This document shows, in pieces, positions 16,515 through 26,686 of a stretch of 64,000 nt of DNA; the first letter of the stretch is position 1, and each line of letters starts with the position of its first letter. Under the pieces are notes generated by a model. It was not told the DNA's origin, did no database searches, and saw only the letters and a program-made list of their open reading frames with translations. A program made the translations under genes and the position numbers. The stretch comes from Sulfitobacter sp. SK012 (GTDB taxonomy: Bacteria; Pseudomonadota; Alphaproteobacteria; Rhodobacterales; Rhodobacteraceae), in assembly GCF_003352085.1 (NCBI RefSeq), contig NZ_CP025804.1, positions 4,092,001-4,156,000 on the forward strand, written 5' to 3'.

Positions 16515-17432
16515 TTAGGCCGCTTCTTTGACTGCAAGCTCGGCCATTTGAAGTGCCGCCTCTCGGGTGCTGGCCACAGCAATAAAGCGGCCGTTGTGGC
16601 AAAATTTCGCACCTTGAACGCCAGAAGCTTGCTCAAGTTCAGCATCTGTTAGTCCGGCCCATGCCGCAGGTAGATCGGCGCGCTGTTCAAAACTGTCCCC
16701 GCTTAGGCGAATGCCGATGATCGCCCAATCATCGTCGCGCGGATGAACAACGAACAAAAGATGATCCGCGCCGGCCTTTTCAATGGCTGATCGAAACGGC
16801 ATGCCCATCGGCAATTCCAACACCTGCGCAGAGCCTGCGTTGGCGATGGATGCCAAAACCGCAGCCTCGGCGCGGCGCTTGGCAGATTTGCCAGCGATAG
16901 ACGCCTCAACGAATGCACGCGCAATAGGTAGAGCAGCTGCAAAGGCCTTGTCATCAGCATCAGCGCCGCGGCTATCAAAGACGGGCTTCAACGTCTCGAG
17001 CAGGACCGGCAAAGTCATACCAGCAAGCTGGCCTGCCGTGGCAGGTGCTAAGGCGCCATTGTCCACCAGATCAATCGGCACCACAAAACTCTTGTCAAAG
17101 CTGTGGTGGATGTCGTCAACATCCGCGTCCGGCACGTCGAGCGCACGCAGGTATTCACGCCCGTAGAAAGTCCAGATCAGTCCGAAAGAACTGTAGGGCT
17201 GGTCATCCTCGCGCAGCGGCGTGGGGCGCTGATGATGGTCAAATATCTGCGCGTCGGCGTCAAATTCCCGACCAACATCATAGATAATTTTCTCTGGTGA
17301 CGGTGTGATCCAAGCCGCATCACGGCTGCGAACCAACTCGGCTTTTGGGAAAAGGCGGGTAAGGATCACCGAAGACAGCAATTCATCCGCATGAAAGCCG
17401 CCCGAATGGGTAACAAGGTGGGTAATGGTCAT
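16515..17432 (-). CDS. MYG1-family metal-dependent hydrolase
   Basis: A 305-residue protein of the MYG1 (UPF0160/GAMM1) family, DHH-like phosphoesterases; eukaryotic MYG1 is an RNA exonuclease. Visible motifs: THSGGFHADELLSSVIL at the N terminus, DVGREFDADAQIFDHHQ (the DHH-type motif) and FDKSFVVPIDLVDNGA. The start at ATG 17432 begins MTITHLVTHSGGFHADE; the longer frame to 17486 adds an arginine-rich tail. It is convergent with the PanB-like gene. Bacterial role not defined. Confidence 0.8.
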   Translation of the reverse strand: MTITHLVTHSGGFHADELLSSVILTRLFPKAELVRSRDAAWITPSPEKIIYDVGREFDADAQIFDHHQRPTPLREDDQPYSSFGLIWTFYGREYLRALDVPDADVDDIHHSFDKSFVVPIDLVDNGALAPATAGQLAGMTLPVLLETLKPVFDSRGADADDKAFAAALPIARAFVEASIAGKSAKRRAEAAVLASIANAGSAQVLELPMGMPFRSAIEKAGADHLLFVVHPRDDDWAIIGIRLSGDSFEQRADLPAAWAGLTDAELEQASGVQGAKFCHNGRFIAVASTREAALQMAELAVKEAA

Positions 17433-17626
17433 CGGTGCGGTCCTATCGATCAATAAGCGAAAAAAGCGACCGGGTGGGCCGCTCACATCATGTAGGGGAG
17501 GTGCTGGCTTGATGAGATTTCATTCAGCGCAGTGCTTTAGGGAGAATTAATCTCAAGGTGAATTGCAAGAGCGGCGGCTAGATATGTACAGAAATTCCGC
17601 CCAACATCATTCGCAATTCACAAAAT

Positions 17627-17938
17627 TTAATGCGTCCACGCTCCACGACGGCCTGTCGCGAAATTCTCGCCATACCCGCCAGCACGTATGTTGGGCTTGC
17701 GTTTTTGGGGATCTTGAATTTGTGCGTCTATGCCGTTTTCACTAGCATATTCAACGGCTTCTTCACGCGTATCAAATTGAAGCCGGACTTGGGACTGAGT
17801 GTCGTTGGACGATGTCCAACCCATAAGCGGATCGACCTCACGCGCTTCGGATTGGGTAAATTCCAGAAGCCATACGTGGGTCTTGGCGGAGCCAGAGGAC
17901 ATCGCTGTTCTGGCTGGCTGGTAGATTCTCGCGCGCAT
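17627..17938 (-). CDS. ETC complex I subunit (NDUFS4/18-kDa-like)
   Basis: A 103-residue protein of the ETC_C1_NDUFA4 family, an accessory subunit of respiratory complex I found in mitochondria and alphaproteobacteria. Motifs: ARIYQPARTAMSSG at the start, WLLEFTQSEAREVDPLMGWT and VRLQFDTREEAVEYASENG, the family signature. Encoded alone, away from the nuo operon, as is usual in this group. Its promoter lies in the 17939-18079 interval, shared divergently with the next small gene. Confidence 0.88.
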   Translation of the reverse strand: MRARIYQPARTAMSSGSAKTHVWLLEFTQSEAREVDPLMGWTSSNDTQSQVRLQFDTREEAVEYASENGIDAQIQDPQKRKPNIRAGGYGENFATGRRGAWTH

Positions 17939-18079
17939 GGGGACTCCAATTTATGTTGCGCCCTATTTATCGGGCGATACACTCAAAAAGCAAGAGCATG
18001 ACGGTAAACATCAGTTTTTCCCCTTACAATGCTGCAGTGCAGCAATTATGTAAGAATTCATGCCAATTAGGAGGCTACA

Positions 18080-18364
18080 ATGACTCCCCTTTCACTCTTC
18101 GCGCTTCAAGCACGTGCAACATCGTTAATGTTTGAAACCCAAACGGTCATGGCCCTACGTGTAATGGGGATGAGCGGCGCAATACCGGCACATTCAGATG
18201 AAAATCTGAGAATGCTCACTGAAAAAGGCCCCGCGATGGCCGAGGCGTTCGTTGCTGGCAATTCTGCGATCCTACAAGGCAAAAACCCAGAAGAGATTAT
18301 GAACGCCACACTGGACCCACTCGTCGAAGCGGTGCGGGCCAACCGCGTGCGTCTGACGGAATAA
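18080..18364 (+). CDS. Conserved small protein, function unknown
   Basis: A 94-residue protein (MTPLSLFALQARATSLMFE...) predicted to be mainly helical, with no signal peptide. The pattern of AFVAGNSAILQGKNPEEIMN resembles short phasin-like or so-called antifreeze proteins annotated in Rhodobacteraceae, but I cannot assign a role. A good AGGAGG-like ribosome-binding site (TTAGGAGGCTACA) precedes the ATG, which supports it as real. A stem (CCTGTCA/TGACAGG) without a T tract follows the stop, before uvrB. Confidence 0.7.
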   Translation: MTPLSLFALQARATSLMFETQTVMALRVMGMSGAIPAHSDENLRMLTEKGPAMAEAFVAGNSAILQGKNPEEIMNATLDPLVEAVRANRVRLTE

Positions 18365-18464
18365 GGCCTTCCTCCTGTCAGAAATTGACAGGAATGCAGG
18401 CTAGCAGGGCTTGAAGTTACGGGCGTTGCAGCCAACTGTAAGGCAGCCCCCGAAGGATCACGCA

Positions 18465-20669
18465 ATGCCCTACGCTCAGACAGACCGCTCCGATGGGGAA
18501 CCGATCCTTGCCAACGCAGCAGAAGACGTTCGCAAACGGCTCAAACTTGAAGGCGGGCGCGCGTTCAAACTCCAGACAGAATTTGAACCTGCCGGCGACC
18601 AACCAACGGCAATAAAAGAGCTGTCTGAAGGCATCCGCAACGGTGAGCGCAATCAGGTTCTTTTGGGTGCCACGGGGACGGGCAAGACCTTTACCATGGC
18701 CAAGCTCATTGAGCAGACCCAGCGGCCCGCCATTATCCTAGCCCCCAACAAAACCCTCGCCGCCCAACTTTTTGGGGAGTTCAAAGGGTTCTTCCCGGAG
18801 AATGCCGTCGAGTATTTCGTCAGCTTCTATGACTATTACCAGCCCGAAGCATATGTAGCGCGGTCTGATACTTTCATCGAGAAAGAAAGCCAGATCAACG
18901 AACAGATCGATCGGATGCGGCATTCGGCGACCCGTTCGTTACTGGAACGTGACGATGTAATCATCGTGGCCTCGGTATCATGCATCTACGGAATTGGGTC
19001 GGTCGAGACCTACGGTGCCATGACCCAAGATCTGAAGGTTGGCGAAAGCTACGACCAGCGGCAAGTAATTGCCGACCTTGTGGCTCAGCAATACAAACGC
19101 AACGATGCGGCATTCCAGCGCGGCTCGTTCCGAGTGCGCGGCGATTCACTCGAAATTTTTCCGGCGCACCTTGATGACCGCGCCTGGCGCCTGTCGTTCT
19201 TTGGCGAGGAGCTGGAAAGCATCACTGAATTTGACCCGCTGACTGGCGAAAAAACCGATAATTTCGAACAGATCCGCGTCTATGCAAACAGCCACTACGT
19301 CACGCCAAAGCCCACCATGAGCCAAGCCGTGATTGGCATCAAGAAGGAGCTGCGCATTCGGCTTGATCAGTTGGTCGGCGACGGAAAACTGCTGGAAGCG
19401 CAACGGCTTGAGCAGCGCACCAACTTTGATCTTGAGATGCTGGAAGCGACAGGCGTTTGCAACGGGATCGAGAACTACTCACGCTATCTAACAGGTCGCG
19501 CACCGGGTGAGCCGCCCCCCACCCTGTTCGAATTCATCCCTGACAACGCGATTGTCTTTGCGGATGAGAGCCATGTCTCCGTTCCCCAAATCGGCGGCAT
19601 GTATAAAGGCGACTTTAGACGTAAAATGACACTGGCCGAACACGGCTTTCGCCTGCCGTCGTGCATGGATAACCGCCCCCTCAAGTTTGAGGAATGGGAT
19701 GCTATGCGACCTCAATCGGTGTTTGTTTCTGCCACGCCTGCTTCGTGGGAAATTGAGCAGACCGGCGGCGTTTTCACAGAACAGATCATCCGCCCAACCG
19801 GCCTGATTGACCCTCCGATTGAGATACGCCCCGTTGAAATGCAGGTCGATGACCTCTTGGATGAAGTGCGCAAAGTGTCGGCTGCGGGGATGCGGACGCT
19901 CTGCACTACCTTAACCAAGCGTATGGCCGAAGACCTGACCGAATACATGCACGAGCAGAGCATCCGCGTGCGCTACATGCACAGCGACATTGACACAATT
20001 GAGCGTATCGAAATCCTGCGCGATTTGCGTTTGGGGGCGTTTGACGTGCTGATCGGGATCAACCTTTTGCGCGAGGGCCTCGATATTCCTGAATGTGGGC
20101 TGGTTGCTATTTTGGACGCGGACAAGGAGGGCTTTCTGCGCTCTGAGACGTCGCTCATTCAAACGATTGGGCGTGCGGCACGGAACGCTGAGGGCCGTGT
20201 GATCATGTATGCTGACCGCATCACCGGATCCATGGAACGCGCGATGGGTGAAACAGAGCGCCGACGTGTGAAACAGGTCGCTTATAATGAAAAGCACGGC
20301 ATCACGCCGACGACCGTTAAGAAGAACGTCGAAGACATCCTTGCAGGCCTCTACAAGGGCGACGTCGACATGAACCGTGTCACTGCCAAAATCGACAACC
20401 CGCTGGCCGGGGGCAATCTGAAGACCGTACTGGAAGGCTTGCGTACCGATATGCGCAAGGCAGCTGAGAACTTGGAATTCGAAGAAGCGGCGCGCCTGCG
20501 GGACGAAGTCAAAAGACTAGAGGCGGTGGATCTTGCGATCGCGGACGATCCGATGGCCCGCCAATATGCTGTCGAAAAGGCCGTAAATGACGCACACAAA
20601 GCCTCTGGCCGCTCGACGATGGGCCGTGGTGGGATGCACGGTGGTGTGAAACGGCGGGGCAAAAAGTAG
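18465..20669 (+). CDS. uvrB: Excinuclease ABC subunit UvrB
   Basis: The damage-verifying helicase of nucleotide excision repair; it is loaded by UvrA and recruits UvrC. 734 residues, slightly above the usual ~670. Visible: Walker [14 protein letters not shown], the beta-hairpin region [23 protein letters not shown]-type motif FADESHVS, helicase motif [11 protein letters not shown], and a C-terminal UVR domain ([19 protein letters not shown]) that contacts UvrC. ATG 18465 has AAGGATCACGCA upstream; a longer in-frame start (18411) adds 18 unrelated residues. No alphaproteobacterial LexA box (GTTC-N7-GTTC) was seen in the 100 bp upstream. Confidence 0.97.
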   Translation: MPYAQTDRSDGEPILANAAEDVRKRLKLEGGRAFKLQTEFEPAGDQPTAIKELSEGIRNGERNQVLLGATGTGKTFTMAKLIEQTQRPAIILAPNKTLAAQLFGEFKGFFPENAVEYFVSFYDYYQPEAYVARSDTFIEKESQINEQIDRMRHSATRSLLERDDVIIVASVSCIYGIGSVETYGAMTQDLKVGESYDQRQVIADLVAQQYKRNDAAFQRGSFRVRGDSLEIFPAHLDDRAWRLSFFGEELESITEFDPLTGEKTDNFEQIRVYANSHYVTPKPTMSQAVIGIKKELRIRLDQLVGDGKLLEAQRLEQRTNFDLEMLEATGVCNGIENYSRYLTGRAPGEPPPTLFEFIPDNAIVFADESHVSVPQIGGMYKGDFRRKMTLAEHGFRLPSCMDNRPLKFEEWDAMRPQSVFVSATPASWEIEQTGGVFTEQIIRPTGLIDPPIEIRPVEMQVDDLLDEVRKVSAAGMRTLCTTLTKRMAEDLTEYMHEQSIRVRYMHSDIDTIERIEILRDLRLGAFDVLIGINLLREGLDIPECGLVAILDADKEGFLRSETSLIQTIGRAARNAEGRVIMYADRITGSMERAMGETERRRVKQVAYNEKHGITPTTVKKNVEDILAGLYKGDVDMNRVTAKIDNPLAGGNLKTVLEGLRTDMRKAAENLEFEEAARLRDEVKRLEAVDLAIADDPMARQYAVEKAVNDAHKASGRSTMGRGGMHGGVKRRGKK

Positions 20670-20895
20670 AGGCTGCGTCAAACTCGGTTTGTTAATTCAG
20701 CCACCATTTGCAATTCCGTGCGATAGGCGTCTTCGCGAGACAAACGCCCTCTTCGTAGAGCAACCCGTAGCCCTAAAATGCACCCACTGGCATCCCAAAT
20801 CCGTTCTCATTTTTTGGATTAAATTTAACACTTTCCGCTCTGAGTAAGTAATTATTAACCGTGATTAATGACACTGCACGTCGGGAGACGGCTCT

Positions 20896-21564
20896 GTGTT
20901 ACGATTAATCACTTCACTTTTAATCTTTTTGTCTACAGCCGGCCCCATGCAGGCTGGTGCTTGGCTGCGTGAAAAAGGTAGCACGTTTACGTCGATCTCC
21001 TTCACCTCAACCTGGTTTCTTGAGACGGCTAACGCCACCTATCTGGAATTTGGGGTTCGCGACGACCTAACCCTTGGCATCGACGCGAATATTTACCGCA
21101 GTCCGATTCAAGGACAGGCAGGCACTGTGACGCTTTTTCTGCGCCGGCCACTGGGTGATCGGGACGGCAAACACCGCTGGGCTTACGAGCTTGGTGTTGG
21201 TGCAGACTGGATCGGTGATGTCATCATTCCGCATGTCCGTACCGGCATTAGTTGGGGGCGTGGATTTTCCCTTGGTGAAAAAAACGGCTGGATGGCAGTC
21301 GATGCATCTGTAAATTGGGATTTGGGACAGGGTCTACATTTGACAAAAATCGACAGCACTTTGGGGCTAAGTCTCTCTGATCGGTTTTCGGGAATGCTTC
21401 AGGTTTACCTAGGATCTGTTGGCGGCGAGAGTTATGGCACCCTAGCGCCGTCCTTCATTTTTGCTCCGCGCAAGACTAAATTCAAGCTCCAACTCGGAGC
21501 TGAAGCGCGCGTCGGCGCGTTTGAGAATACTGGTTTAAAGATTGGCCTGTGGCGCGAATTCTAA
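20896..21564 (+). CDS. Predicted outer-membrane beta-barrel protein with signal peptide
   Basis: A 222-residue protein with an N-terminal signal peptide (MLRLITSLLIFLSTAGPMQA, cleavage before GAWL) and alternating hydrophobic/aromatic strands ending in the aromatic terminus LWREF, typical of outer-membrane barrels. The start is GTG 20896. No named family is recognised. The 226 bp before it hold no gene; they contain an AT-rich stretch (TTAAATTTAACAC..ATTATTAACC) suited to a promoter. It converges on the beta-helix protein gene. Confidence 0.65.
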   Translation: MLRLITSLLIFLSTAGPMQAGAWLREKGSTFTSISFTSTWFLETANATYLEFGVRDDLTLGIDANIYRSPIQGQAGTVTLFLRRPLGDRDGKHRWAYELGVGADWIGDVIIPHVRTGISWGRGFSLGEKNGWMAVDASVNWDLGQGLHLTKIDSTLGLSLSDRFSGMLQVYLGSVGGESYGTLAPSFIFAPRKTKFKLQLGAEARVGAFENTGLKIGLWREF

Positions 21565-21634
21565 CGTCAAAAACCCCGGCGCTCTTTGGCACCGAGGGTT
21601 CATGATGTCTTCTTCCCGTATCAACTCGCTCGCT

Positions 21635-23926
21635 TTAGACGTCGTTGTCCATACGGACCGTCAGCTGAACTGTCCCTCGTACGGGCTGGTCCCAGATCAA
21701 ATGAATTTGATCATTGTTTGGCCCTTGCTGAGCACGAATATAGGGCATGGTATCGACCACCTGATTGGCGGCATTGCGGATCGTGTTCTTGGCAACAAGG
21801 GAATCTACATTCAGCGCCCAACCGCCAAACGGCAATCCTTCACCCGCATCGATAACCCAAGTTTGAGCGACCGCCGCTTCATTATGGCTAAAGCGGTACG
21901 GATTCTGAACCGAAGTGCTGACCCCATGGAATGAGTTGCCAGATACATTCACATTGCGCATCCGCTGAAACGCGAGGTTCGCAAAGCTGGTGTCAACCCT
22001 CTCCACCCGGTCTATATATCCGTTGATGCTCCGAAACCGATTGCCCGAAATGTTTAGCCCATTGATGAAATGCCCCGCCCCATGTGGACGCACGACAAAA
22101 TAGCTAAACCATGTTGCGACTTCACCTGACAGAAAAATGTTGCTCGTCACATCAAGTGAACTGAAGGAGAATTCATTTTGATATTCCGGGGCCGGATCAC
22201 GTTCATTCGTCCACTCAATAAAGCAGTTATCGACATAGTTATGCGACACAATCGACGATGTATGTTGCGCCGCCAGCACCAGCCCTGCGGATCTGACACC
22301 GCCAGCAACAGTGTCTCCCTGAAAAAAGTGATTGCCGGTCACGAGGTTGTTCTGCCCTGCCAGAATAGCAAAATGGCGGAAACGCGTGGCGCGGTTATTG
22401 CGCAGTTTCACGTCGTTGGCGTTGGTGTTCAACGCGATACTCACACGCTGGGGCACATTCAGTTGATCTTCGCTAGATAGGAACTGGCAACGCTCGACAA
22501 ACATCCCCTGACAGCCACCGCCCGAAGAGGTGATACCCCTGTCCTTTGGCGCAGTAATAAAGCAGTCCTTTACAGAAAAGATCGTGCCCGCGGGTGCCAA
22601 CATGATCCCACTCGAAACGCCAGAACATTGGAACTCGATGTCATGCAAAGCAAACTTACTCAGAACCGTAAACCCGCTAAAATCCAAAAGGTATTTGAAG
22701 CGGCGAAAGGTGAAGTTCTGCGTCCCTTCTGCATCGTGTAGTGCCGCGTTCAAAGTGATCTCGTTGGCTGCGACATTCTTGGACCGGACATAAACTTCAC
22801 GGCCAACGCCAGCCCCAGAAACATGCGCCCCGACGGGGATGTTGGCAATGTTGCTGACATTGCTCAGCGTGCGCGTGCTATTGGTATTATAGGTACCGCT
22901 TGCCACGACAGTTTCCGTGGCCCAATCCCCATCTGAGGCCGCGAGCAGCTGACCGTTGTGGATGACCCGGCGCGTTCCATAGCTGGTGCGATTGCCCACG
23001 GCTGCTTGCATGTCGATCGGGGCCGTGACGTTGACCTTACGTCCACTAAGATCGAGGGATTCGTGATCTGCGTTGTTCAAAAGCGCTTGGAACGCTTTCT
23101 TAAAGGCCAACTCTTCATTGCCAAAAGCATCGATATAATTGGCGAGATCGTAATTCTGGCGCAGCAGCAGCACGGCATCATCGGCCATCCGAACAGTGCC
23201 CTCAAACCGGGTCGGCGCGTCAAAGGTAACGCTGCCTTCTAGACGAAAAATCCCTGCTGGGACCAACACAGTTCGCCCGCTTGAAGCATTATTGGCGGCC
23301 TCAAAGGCCGCGGTATCATCAGTTGTGCCATCGCCAATTGCGCCATAATCGCGCACGTCCACCGTGGCCACAATGTCGCTGAGGAAAACCGAGCTGATGT
23401 CTTCAACCCTGATGTCATCGATGCGCACCAGACCGCCGTTCTGTCCAACCAGATCGATCCCTAAATGACCATAAACCGCCGCAGGACCCCAAACCATGTC
23501 GACCCCGCGCCGGTCACCGCCGCCGATAATCGCGCTGACTTCGACCACCTCACCGTAAGATGTCAGCGGAACCGCGACAGAGAACTCAGGCACGCCGCCG
23601 ATTTTGCCGCCCCCTGCACCGCCCGGATACCCCGAGATGCGCACGGACGGCAAATTGCCACTTATTGCTTTTATCCGAACCGTAACTTTCAGGTAGCACC
23701 CCGGCAACAGAGGCGTCTCGCCCATGTAGCGCAGGCGTTGCACGCTTTGCGTCTTGGCCAATTCCAACGCGCCACCAAAATCCTGATCAGCTGGGACAAA
23801 GGCAGCGTTCGATGCATTCGCATATGTCCCTGAACCCGGCGTCCCGTCCCCGCTTGACCACACGCCTAACCCATTCGCAAATACTGGCGGCATTAAAAGC
23901 ACACCCTCGGTAATCGCCTTATTCAT
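21635..23926 (-). CDS. Right-handed beta-helix protein, glycoside hydrolase 28/pectate-lyase-like
   Basis: A 763-residue protein. The N-terminal ~170 residues look like a carbohydrate-binding jelly-roll (GCYLKVTVRIKAISGNLPSV). Then comes the linker VDVRDYGAIGDGTTDDTAAF, the hallmark start of GH28-related/pectate-lyase-3 helices, followed by many N-x-x-x-G-N-type coils (HNYVDNC, ISGNRF, VSGNSFHGV). No signal peptide is evident, so it is either exported by another route or surface-linked through a secretion system. The ATG at 23926 has AAGGGA upstream (in-frame TTG at 23929 is less likely). Possible roles: polysaccharide cleavage or attachment, like phage tailspikes. It stands alone. Confidence 0.72.
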   Translation of the reverse strand: MNKAITEGVLLMPPVFANGLGVWSSGDGTPGSGTYANASNAAFVPADQDFGGALELAKTQSVQRLRYMGETPLLPGCYLKVTVRIKAISGNLPSVRISGYPGGAGGGKIGGVPEFSVAVPLTSYGEVVEVSAIIGGGDRRGVDMVWGPAAVYGHLGIDLVGQNGGLVRIDDIRVEDISSVFLSDIVATVDVRDYGAIGDGTTDDTAAFEAANNASSGRTVLVPAGIFRLEGSVTFDAPTRFEGTVRMADDAVLLLRQNYDLANYIDAFGNEELAFKKAFQALLNNADHESLDLSGRKVNVTAPIDMQAAVGNRTSYGTRRVIHNGQLLAASDGDWATETVVASGTYNTNSTRTLSNVSNIANIPVGAHVSGAGVGREVYVRSKNVAANEITLNAALHDAEGTQNFTFRRFKYLLDFSGFTVLSKFALHDIEFQCSGVSSGIMLAPAGTIFSVKDCFITAPKDRGITSSGGGCQGMFVERCQFLSSEDQLNVPQRVSIALNTNANDVKLRNNRATRFRHFAILAGQNNLVTGNHFFQGDTVAGGVRSAGLVLAAQHTSSIVSHNYVDNCFIEWTNERDPAPEYQNEFSFSSLDVTSNIFLSGEVATWFSYFVVRPHGAGHFINGLNISGNRFRSINGYIDRVERVDTSFANLAFQRMRNVNVSGNSFHGVSTSVQNPYRFSHNEAAVAQTWVIDAGEGLPFGGWALNVDSLVAKNTIRNAANQVVDTMPYIRAQQGPNNDQIHLIWDQPVRGTVQLTVRMDNDV

Positions 23927-24088
23927 CAATATCCCTTTCCCACAGCACCCACGCTGACCTTCGCCAGTGCAACGCGCCGATTGATTGATCCCGCCACTGA
24001 CGATGCTGCCAGTGCGAGGTAGGGAAATATCAACGATGGGTTAAAGCGCGGCTACACCACCGTCACGGTGCCCGTTGCGCAAATGGGA

Positions 24089-24490
24089 TTATACGTTCGC
24101 GGCAGGTTCCTTGAGGATTTGCACGCCATTGATGCGCCATCCCTCATTGGTCTGAAGCATCCGGTATTCCAGCACGTGCACCGCACCTTTGTCGTCTGTG
24201 ATCATGACCTTTTGCCAATAGGTCCCGCTGGACTCGCGTAGTTCAAGAAAACGCACGTCTGCAGGTTTCCAAACCATTGGATAGCCTTGGGTAACCATGG
24301 CCCGGAAATTATCCGGCGTGCGAAACATTTGTTGCAGCGACGGACTTGCAAACTCAAAGGCCTGAGCGAAATCATCTGCCCTGAAAGCGTCGAACTGCTG
24401 GGAGATTGTGCCCTTTATCCCAGCGTCCTGCGCCTGAGCGCCAAACGCCCCAATCACACAGAACATTAACGAAAAAACCACCGTCCGCAT
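24089..24490 (-). CDS. DUF4864 domain-containing exported protein
   Basis: A 133-residue protein with a signal peptide (MRTVVFSLMFCVIGAFGAQA) and a compact NTF2-like domain of the DUF4864 family (FRADDFAQAFEFASPSLQQM, QGYPMVWKPADV, WRINGVQI). Common in alphaproteobacteria; no function is established. Probably periplasmic. It lies between the beta-helix gene and lysK on the same strand, with a 63-bp gap to lysK. Confidence 0.82.
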   Translation of the reverse strand: MRTVVFSLMFCVIGAFGAQAQDAGIKGTISQQFDAFRADDFAQAFEFASPSLQQMFRTPDNFRAMVTQGYPMVWKPADVRFLELRESSGTYWQKVMITDDKGAVHVLEYRMLQTNEGWRINGVQILKEPAANV

Positions 24491-24553
24491 TGCAACTCTC
24501 CATGTCAGCCCACGTACCTTAGGGTAAGGCGCGCGAGCCGCAGGGCAAGTATA

Positions 24554-26134
24554 TCATCCAGAAATCAGTTTTCCTGCCAGCGCATCCTCGATGAGCGTGA
24601 TGGTTTCTTGCACGCCATAAAGCGCTATGAACCCGCCAAAACGCGGTCCCTGGCTGGCACCTAGCAACACCTCATAGAGGGCTGTAAACCAACCGCGCAG
24701 CGGATCAAAACGTTCCTTGCCGACCGCAAACACCATGGTTTGCAGCGCCTCAGCGTCCAAACCACCGTCCCATTTCACCAATTCGTCACGTAGCTCTTCA
24801 AGCGCTTCTCGCTCCAGATCGCTAGGCGCGCGGAACACTTTGGCCGGCTTCACAAAATCATTGTAGTACCGCACCGCGTGACCCGCCGCTGCGTCCATGC
24901 CGGGGTTTATTTCTGGCGTCGCATCAGGCGCATAGCGCTGAATAAAGCCCCAGAGTTGTGATTTGTCCTGAGCTGAAGACACTGACGCGAGGTTCAGCAG
25001 CATCGAGTATGGCACGACCATGTCTGATTTGGGCACATCCCCGCCGTGGATATGCCAAACCGGGTTGTTCAACTGCGCTTTGATATCCTGGCCCTCATAG
25101 GCGCGAAGCTGTTGGTGGTACTCGTCCACAGCTTTGGGAATCACATCAAAATGCATGCGCTTGGCCGTCTTTGGCTTGAGATACATGAAATACGACAGCG
25201 ATTCCGTGCTGGCATAGCTCAGCCATTGATCGATTGAGATGCCGTTGCCTGACGACTTCGAAATCTTCTGGCCGTTTTCATCCAAAAACAGCTCATAACT
25301 AAAGTGTTCTGGCTTTTTGCCCCCCAAAATCTCACAAATCCGGTCATAAATTGCGGTATTGGTGGCGTGTTCCTTGCCATACATTTCGAAGTCGACATCC
25401 AACGCGGCCCAGCGCGCGCCAAAATCCGGCTTCCATTGCAATTTCACATGACCGCCCGTGACCGGCAAAGTCATTTCTTCGCCTTCCTCGGTATCAAAGG
25501 TGATCGTGCCACCCTTGGCATTAACCTCCTTGATCGGGACGTACAGAACTTTGCCTGTCTCAGGATGAATTGGCAAAAAGATCGAATACGTCTGACGGCG
25601 TTCTTCGCGCAAGGTTTTCAACATAACATCCATGATGTCATCATAACGCGCCGCAGCACGCAGTAGGATTTCATCAAAATGGCCCGCCCGGTAGAATTCC
25701 CGTGCGGAGTAAAACTCATATTCGAACCCGAATGTGTCAAGAAACCGACGCAGCATCGCGTTGTTATAATGACCAAAACTCTCAAACTCTCCGAACGGGT
25801 CCGGCACGCTGGTGAGCGGTTTGTGCATGTGTTCCGCCAGCATTTCTTGCTGTGGCACGTTGCCCGGGATTTTGCGCATTCCATCCAGATCATCTGAAAA
25901 ACAAATCATCTTGGTGGGGATTTCAGAAATTTCCTCAAACGCGCGCTTGATCATAGTGGTCCGCAGCACTTCACCAAACGTCCCGATATGTGGCAAGCCT
26001 GACGGACCATAGCCGGTCTCAAACAGCACATATCCCTTTTCAGGCATCTTGCCATGATAGCGTTTCAGCACGCGCCGCGCCTCTTCAAAGGGCCACGCTT
26101 TGCTCTGCATTGCTGCATCCCGCATCTCAGACAT
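24554..26134 (-). CDS. lysS: Lysyl-tRNA synthetase, class I
   Basis: Charges tRNA-Lys with lysine. This is the class I (archaeal-type, LysK/LysS1) enzyme with a Rossmann core, which replaces the class II enzyme in most alphaproteobacteria. 526 residues. Motifs: [13 protein letters not shown] (HIGH-type) near residue 45 and KISKSSGNG (KMSKS-type) near residue 290. The start [19 protein letters not shown] fits the family. No other gene appears to share the transcript. Confidence 0.95.
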   Translation of the reverse strand: MSEMRDAAMQSKAWPFEEARRVLKRYHGKMPEKGYVLFETGYGPSGLPHIGTFGEVLRTTMIKRAFEEISEIPTKMICFSDDLDGMRKIPGNVPQQEMLAEHMHKPLTSVPDPFGEFESFGHYNNAMLRRFLDTFGFEYEFYSAREFYRAGHFDEILLRAAARYDDIMDVMLKTLREERRQTYSIFLPIHPETGKVLYVPIKEVNAKGGTITFDTEEGEEMTLPVTGGHVKLQWKPDFGARWAALDVDFEMYGKEHATNTAIYDRICEILGGKKPEHFSYELFLDENGQKISKSSGNGISIDQWLSYASTESLSYFMYLKPKTAKRMHFDVIPKAVDEYHQQLRAYEGQDIKAQLNNPVWHIHGGDVPKSDMVVPYSMLLNLASVSSAQDKSQLWGFIQRYAPDATPEINPGMDAAAGHAVRYYNDFVKPAKVFRAPSDLEREALEELRDELVKWDGGLDAEALQTMVFAVGKERFDPLRGWFTALYEVLLGASQGPRFGGFIALYGVQETITLIEDALAGKLISG

Positions 26135-26254
26135 TCAGATCACCTAGATTTGCGCCAACTGCGTCCCATACGCCCGGCTGGCCTTGTTCCTATTGCCTCC
26201 CCCGTGGGGCGTCAATAATCTGCACCTCATGAAGGCAGAGCAAAGGAAAACAAG

Positions 26255-26680
26255 ATGCCCAACAGCACCGAACCACACGCGCTCAGCGCACAGGACTGCC
26301 TCGTAGCCCTGATGATCGCCGTTTCAGCGTCAGATGAAGAGATCCGAACGACTGAATTAATCAAGATTCAGGCGGCAGTGAACCTATTGCCGGTCTTTGC
26401 GAGCTTCGACATCGACCGCATCAGTACCATCAGCCAGACGGTATTTGACCTTTTTGAGCAAGAAGACGGGCTTGATGCGCTGTTCGGCCTGATCCGCGAA
26501 TCTCTGCCAGAACGGATGAACGAAACCGCCTATGCGCTGGCCTGCGATGTGGCCGCTGCTGATGGCAGGTTGGATGAGGCAGAATTACGACTGCTCGAAG
26601 AAATTCGATATGAGCTGAACATTGATCGCCTGCACGCGGCCGCCATTGAGCGTGGCGCACGGGCGCGCCACCTTACCTAA
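26255..26680 (+). CDS. TerB-family protein
   Basis: A 141-residue all-helical protein of the TerB (tellurite-resistance-like) fold. The internal duplication shows as SASDEEIRTTEL and AADGRLDEAELRLLEEI, acidic loops that in TerB bind metal. No other ter genes are nearby, so tellurite resistance should not be inferred; stand-alone TerB proteins are widespread. The ATG follows AAGGAAAACAAG. It converges with the carboxypeptidase gene, six bases away. Confidence 0.8.
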   Translation: MPNSTEPHALSAQDCLVALMIAVSASDEEIRTTELIKIQAAVNLLPVFASFDIDRISTISQTVFDLFEQEDGLDALFGLIRESLPERMNETAYALACDVAAADGRLDEAELRLLEEIRYELNIDRLHAAAIERGARARHLT

Positions 26681-26686
26681 ACTGGC

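Noticed and set aside
18365..18464. SOS (LexA) box before uvrB
   Set aside because: No GTTC-n7-GTTC or GAAC-n7-GAAC pattern was found.
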